This document shows positions 5,930 through 7,569 of a stretch of 7,569 bases of DNA, one piece after another. The notes under the pieces were generated by a model, which saw only the letters and a program-made list of their open reading frames with translations, did no database searches and was not told where the DNA came from. A program made the translations under genes and the position numbers. How positions within the stretch are numbered: the stretch's first letter is position 1; each line of letters starts with the position of its first letter. Origin of the DNA: Actinomycetota bacterium (GTDB lineage Bacteria; Actinomycetota; Acidimicrobiia; Acidimicrobiales; Ilumatobacteraceae); contig WLEG01000082.1 in NCBI GenBank assembly GCA_009704425.1, positions 1 through 7,569 of the forward strand. Direction: 5' to 3'.

Positions 5930-5958
5930 ACCATAACGAGTGGCCACCCCCCTGTCTA
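5930..5958 (-). promoter_or_regulatory. Predicted promoter of the 62-residue gene
   Basis: On the minus strand TAGACA (5953-5958) and TATGGT (5930-5935) are separated by 17 bases. This is close to a housekeeping sigma consensus (TTGACA, TANNNT). The expected start is near 5923, leaving a 5' leader of about 57 bases. Confidence 0.6.
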
Positions 5959-5983
5959 CGCAATATGGTTGATTTTCCGTCCA

Positions 5984-5999
5984 TGTGACAAGCGACACA
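5984..5999. promoter_or_regulatory. Possible CRP/FNR-family site in the divergent intergenic region
   Basis: TGTGA-N6-ACACA differs from the CRP-type consensus TGTGA-N6-TCACA at one base. It lies about 80 bases upstream of the thioredoxin start and about 60 bases upstream of the small-gene start site. One such match can occur by chance. Confidence 0.25.
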
Positions 6000-6079
6000 A
6001 ATGTGCGGGAATCCCCAGCGTGTCGGGGGTGTTGATGCACGGTGACGAGCAGATGGACTGCTCATGAAGGGAGTCCGAC

Positions 6080-6454
6080 ATGGGGTCGGCAATCGAACTG
6101 ACGCAGGAGAACTTCGAATCCACGATCGAGGGCAACGACATGGTGCTCGTGGACTTTTGGGCCTCGTGGTGCGGCCCGTGCCGCTCGTTCGCCCCGGTCT
6201 ACGACGCGGTGGCCGCGGCCAACCCCGACGTGGTCTTCGGCAAGGTGGACACCGAGGCTCAGCAGGCCCTGGCCGGCGCCTTCGGCATCCAGTCCATCCC
6301 GACGCTCATGATCTTTCGCCAGCAGGTGCTGCTGTACAACCAGCCCGGCGCGTTGCCGCAACACGCCCTCGAGGACCTGGTGGGCAAGGCCCGTGCCCTC
6401 GACATGGACGCCGTGAAGGCCGAGATCGCCGCCCAGGAGGCCGGGCAATCCTGA
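6080..6454 (+). CDS. trxA: Thioredoxin
   Basis: A cytosolic protein-disulfide reductase of 124 residues with no signal peptide. It has VDFWASWCGPC at 24-34 with the redox pair Cys31 and Cys34, the buried Asp25 that assists Cys34, the cis-proline in SIPT (Pro74), and QPGALP at 88-93 in place of the usual VGA turn. The ATG is preceded by AAGGGAG with a six-base spacer. The fold is complete by about residue 105; the last 20 residues (LDMDAVKAEIAAQE and following) form an extra helical tail, a feature I recall from other actinobacterial thioredoxins. No thioredoxin reductase lies beside it. It diverges from the 62-residue gene, sharing a 213-base intergenic region. A ten-codon ORF (6035-6067) ends 12 bases before its start. 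It may be one of several thioredoxins in the genome, so the symbol is given on family grounds only. Confidence 0.92.
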   Translation: MGSAIELTQENFESTIEGNDMVLVDFWASWCGPCRSFAPVYDAVAAANPDVVFGKVDTEAQQALAGAFGIQSIPTLMIFRQQVLLYNQPGALPQHALEDLVGKARALDMDAVKAEIAAQEAGQS

Positions 6455-6525
6455 CGCTCGGGGCTCGATCCGGCGGCTCCGATCAGTGAGTTTCCGAAGT
6501 GGGGCGAATACTGTAGAGTCTACTT

Positions 6526-6543
6526 GTCGCTACCGCCAGCGAC
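6526..6543 (+). other. Small hairpin in the thioredoxin / hydrolase gap
   Basis: GTCGCT and AGCGAC pair perfectly around ACCGCC. A TAGAGT -10-like box at 6514-6519, without a convincing -35, ends six bases before it. It may be the 5' end of the hydrolase mRNA or part of the 3' end of the thioredoxin mRNA. Confidence 0.3.
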
Positions 6544-6546
6544 CCG

Positions 6547-6587
6547 CAACCCGGATGGCTCGAGTCTCACCGCTCGCCTCCGGGTTG
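6547..6587 (+). terminator. Long hairpin downstream of the thioredoxin gene
   Basis: CAACCCGGA (6547-6555) pairs perfectly with TCCGGGTTG (6579-6587). Inside it GGC/GCC and GAG/CTC continue the stem past small bulges to an 8-base loop. A T-rich but interrupted stretch follows (TTGCGTTGG). It is probably the thioredoxin terminator, about 90 bases after the stop. Because it ends 47 bases before the next start it could instead be a leader element of the hydrolase gene. The rest of the gap 6455-6634 shows nothing else I can name. Confidence 0.5.
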
Positions 6588-6634
6588 TTGCGTTGGAGAA
6601 CGGATGCGAATGGGTGGTCGCCTACGGTGAGCCC

Positions 6635-7569
6635 ATGGCAACCGTCAGCGGTCTCTCGCAACTCGATCCTTCCGAAGCCGGATTCAGCACCGAGCGTCTG
6701 AACCGACTGAGCGGTCATTTCGGCCGCTTGGTCGACGATGGCCGCCTGGCCGGTTGGCACATCAGCGTGAACCGCGACGGGCACAACGTCTTCGACACCA
6801 AGTACGGCATGGCCGACATCGAGGCCTCCCGCCCGGTGGCCGACGACACTGTCTGGCGCATCTATTCCATGTCGAAGCCGATAACCGCCATCGCCGCACT
6901 CATGTTGTGGGAGGAAGGCGCATTCGAACTGAAGGATCCGGTGAGTAACTTCATCCCCGAGTTCGCCGACACCAAGGTGTGGCGCGCCGGATCCGAGACG
7001 AATCCGCAATTGGAGCCCATCACCGAGGTGATGCAGTTGTGGCATTTGTTCACGCACACCGCCGGACTCACCTACGGGTTCATGTTCGCGCATCCCGTGG
7101 ACGCGATCTATCGGCGTAGTGGCATGGAATGGGGATGGCCCAAGGGCAAGAACCTCGAAGAGGTGTGTCAGCACCTCGCGTCGTTGCCCTTGGTGTTCCA
7201 ACCCGGAACCGAGTGGAACTACTCGACGTCCATCGACGTTCTCGGACGGGTGGTCGAGGTGGCCAGCGGCATGCGACTGCGCGACTTCATGCAACAGCGC
7301 ATCTTCGATCCGCTCGGCATGACCGACACCGAGTGGTTCGTGCCCGAGAGCAAGGTCGAGCGTCTGGCGGGGCTGTACGGCAAGTTGCCCGGTGTCGACA
7401 AAGCCGTGCGTTTGGGCACCGCCGGCCAGGGTGCGCTCATCGAACCTCCGGGAGAGTTCGGCGGTGGTGGTCTGGTGTCCACGATGGCCGACTACGTGAA
7501 GTTCGCCGAGTTCCTGCGTCGTGGCGGAGAAGTGAACGGAACACATCTGTTGTCGCCGCGAACCATCGA
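6635..7569 (+). CDS. Serine hydrolase, class C beta-lactamase / family VIII esterase type, 3' truncated
   Basis: The frame is open from the ATG at 6635 to the end of the window (311 codons). The nucleophile motif SxxK is S78-M-S-K81, within IYSMSKPITAIAAL. The second motif YxN is replaced by Tyr196-Ser197-Thr198 in WNYSTSIDVLGRVVEVASG, a form usual in family VIII carboxylesterases. GGGGLVSTMADYVKFAEFL at 277-295 marks the later part of the fold. Other family landmarks are LFTHTAGLTYG at 138-148 and FDPLGMTDT at 224-232. Typical members are 380-430 residues, so about a quarter is missing. There is no signal peptide, which argues for a cytosolic esterase or peptidase-like hydrolase over a secreted beta-lactamase; the substrate cannot be told. 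The start is supported by GGTGAG five bases upstream; an in-frame GTG at 6614 is an alternative. Confidence 0.9.
   Translation, partial: MATVSGLSQLDPSEAGFSTERLNRLSGHFGRLVDDGRLAGWHISVNRDGHNVFDTKYGMADIEASRPVADDTVWRIYSMSKPITAIAALMLWEEGAFELKDPVSNFIPEFADTKVWRAGSETNPQLEPITEVMQLWHLFTHTAGLTYGFMFAHPVDAIYRRSGMEWGWPKGKNLEEVCQHLASLPLVFQPGTEWNYSTSIDVLGRVVEVASGMRLRDFMQQRIFDPLGMTDTEWFVPESKVERLAGLYGKLPGVDKAVRLGTAGQGALIEPPGEFGGGGLVSTMADYVKFAEFLRRGGEVNGTHLLSPRTI

Noticed and set aside
5501..6067. 188-codon plus-strand frame across the leuA promoter and the small gene
   Set aside because: It runs antisense through the leader and the 62-residue gene and into an intergenic region. Its low-complexity sequence has no domain features.
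6530..7546. Long minus-strand open frame (338 codons) opposite the hydrolase gene
   Set aside because: The plus strand encodes SxxK, YST and GGGGL motifs of a known hydrolase fold over the same bases. The reverse frame shows no family features and is a high-GC shadow.
1..7569. CRISPR arrays, tRNA or rRNA genes, insertion sequences, origins
   Set aside because: I saw no regularly spaced repeats, no tRNA-like cloverleaf or rRNA sequence, no transposase frame and no iteron or DnaA-box cluster on either strand.

Overview
The window looks like chromosomal DNA from a high-GC actinobacterium. The evidence is GC-rich coding sequence with GTG and TTG starts, a mycobacterial-type long D-3-phosphoglycerate dehydrogenase with an ASB and an ACT domain, the long form of 2-isopropylmalate synthase, a type-2 OMP decarboxylase with a DAKRGDI motif, and promoters with TANNNT -10 boxes. 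An Acidimicrobiia-like lineage would fit, but that is a guess from gene style and not something the sequence proves.

Layout. (1) 1-1482, plus: the 3' part of serA (serine biosynthesis), whose start lies before the window. (2) About 1580-2515, plus: a protein with an AbiEi-type winged helix joined to a DUF559 nuclease-like domain. It has visibly lower GC than its neighbours and no toxin partner. (3) 5584 down to 2563, minus: a probable transcription unit running promoter, short Leu-rich leader peptide, hairpin, intrinsic terminator, leuA, hairpin, a 63-residue ferredoxin, pyrF, and a hairpin at the convergent end with gene 2. (4) 5678-5866, minus: a 62-residue protein of unknown function with a strong Shine-Dalgarno sequence and a good promoter. 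(5) 6080-6454, plus: a cytosolic thioredoxin (WCGPC), divergent from the small gene. (6) 6455-6634: an intergenic stretch with two hairpins. (7) 6635-7569, plus: a serine hydrolase of the class C beta-lactamase / family VIII esterase type, which runs off the window.

How they work together. serA and leuA serve amino-acid synthesis, and leuA appears to be under leucine-responsive transcription attenuation. A 10-codon leader ORF with four Leu codons, apparently read from a leaderless transcript, is followed by a perfect 9-bp hairpin and then a GC-rich terminator with a run of six T, all before the leuA Shine-Dalgarno sequence. This leader is the most interesting part of the window. Leucine control of leuA by leader RNA is known in Actinobacteria (including a conserved pseudoknot called the LEU element), so the general principle is not new; this particular arrangement may be. 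The ferredoxin between leuA and pyrF, the orphan 62-residue protein and the AbiEi-DUF559 protein are the least explained genes.
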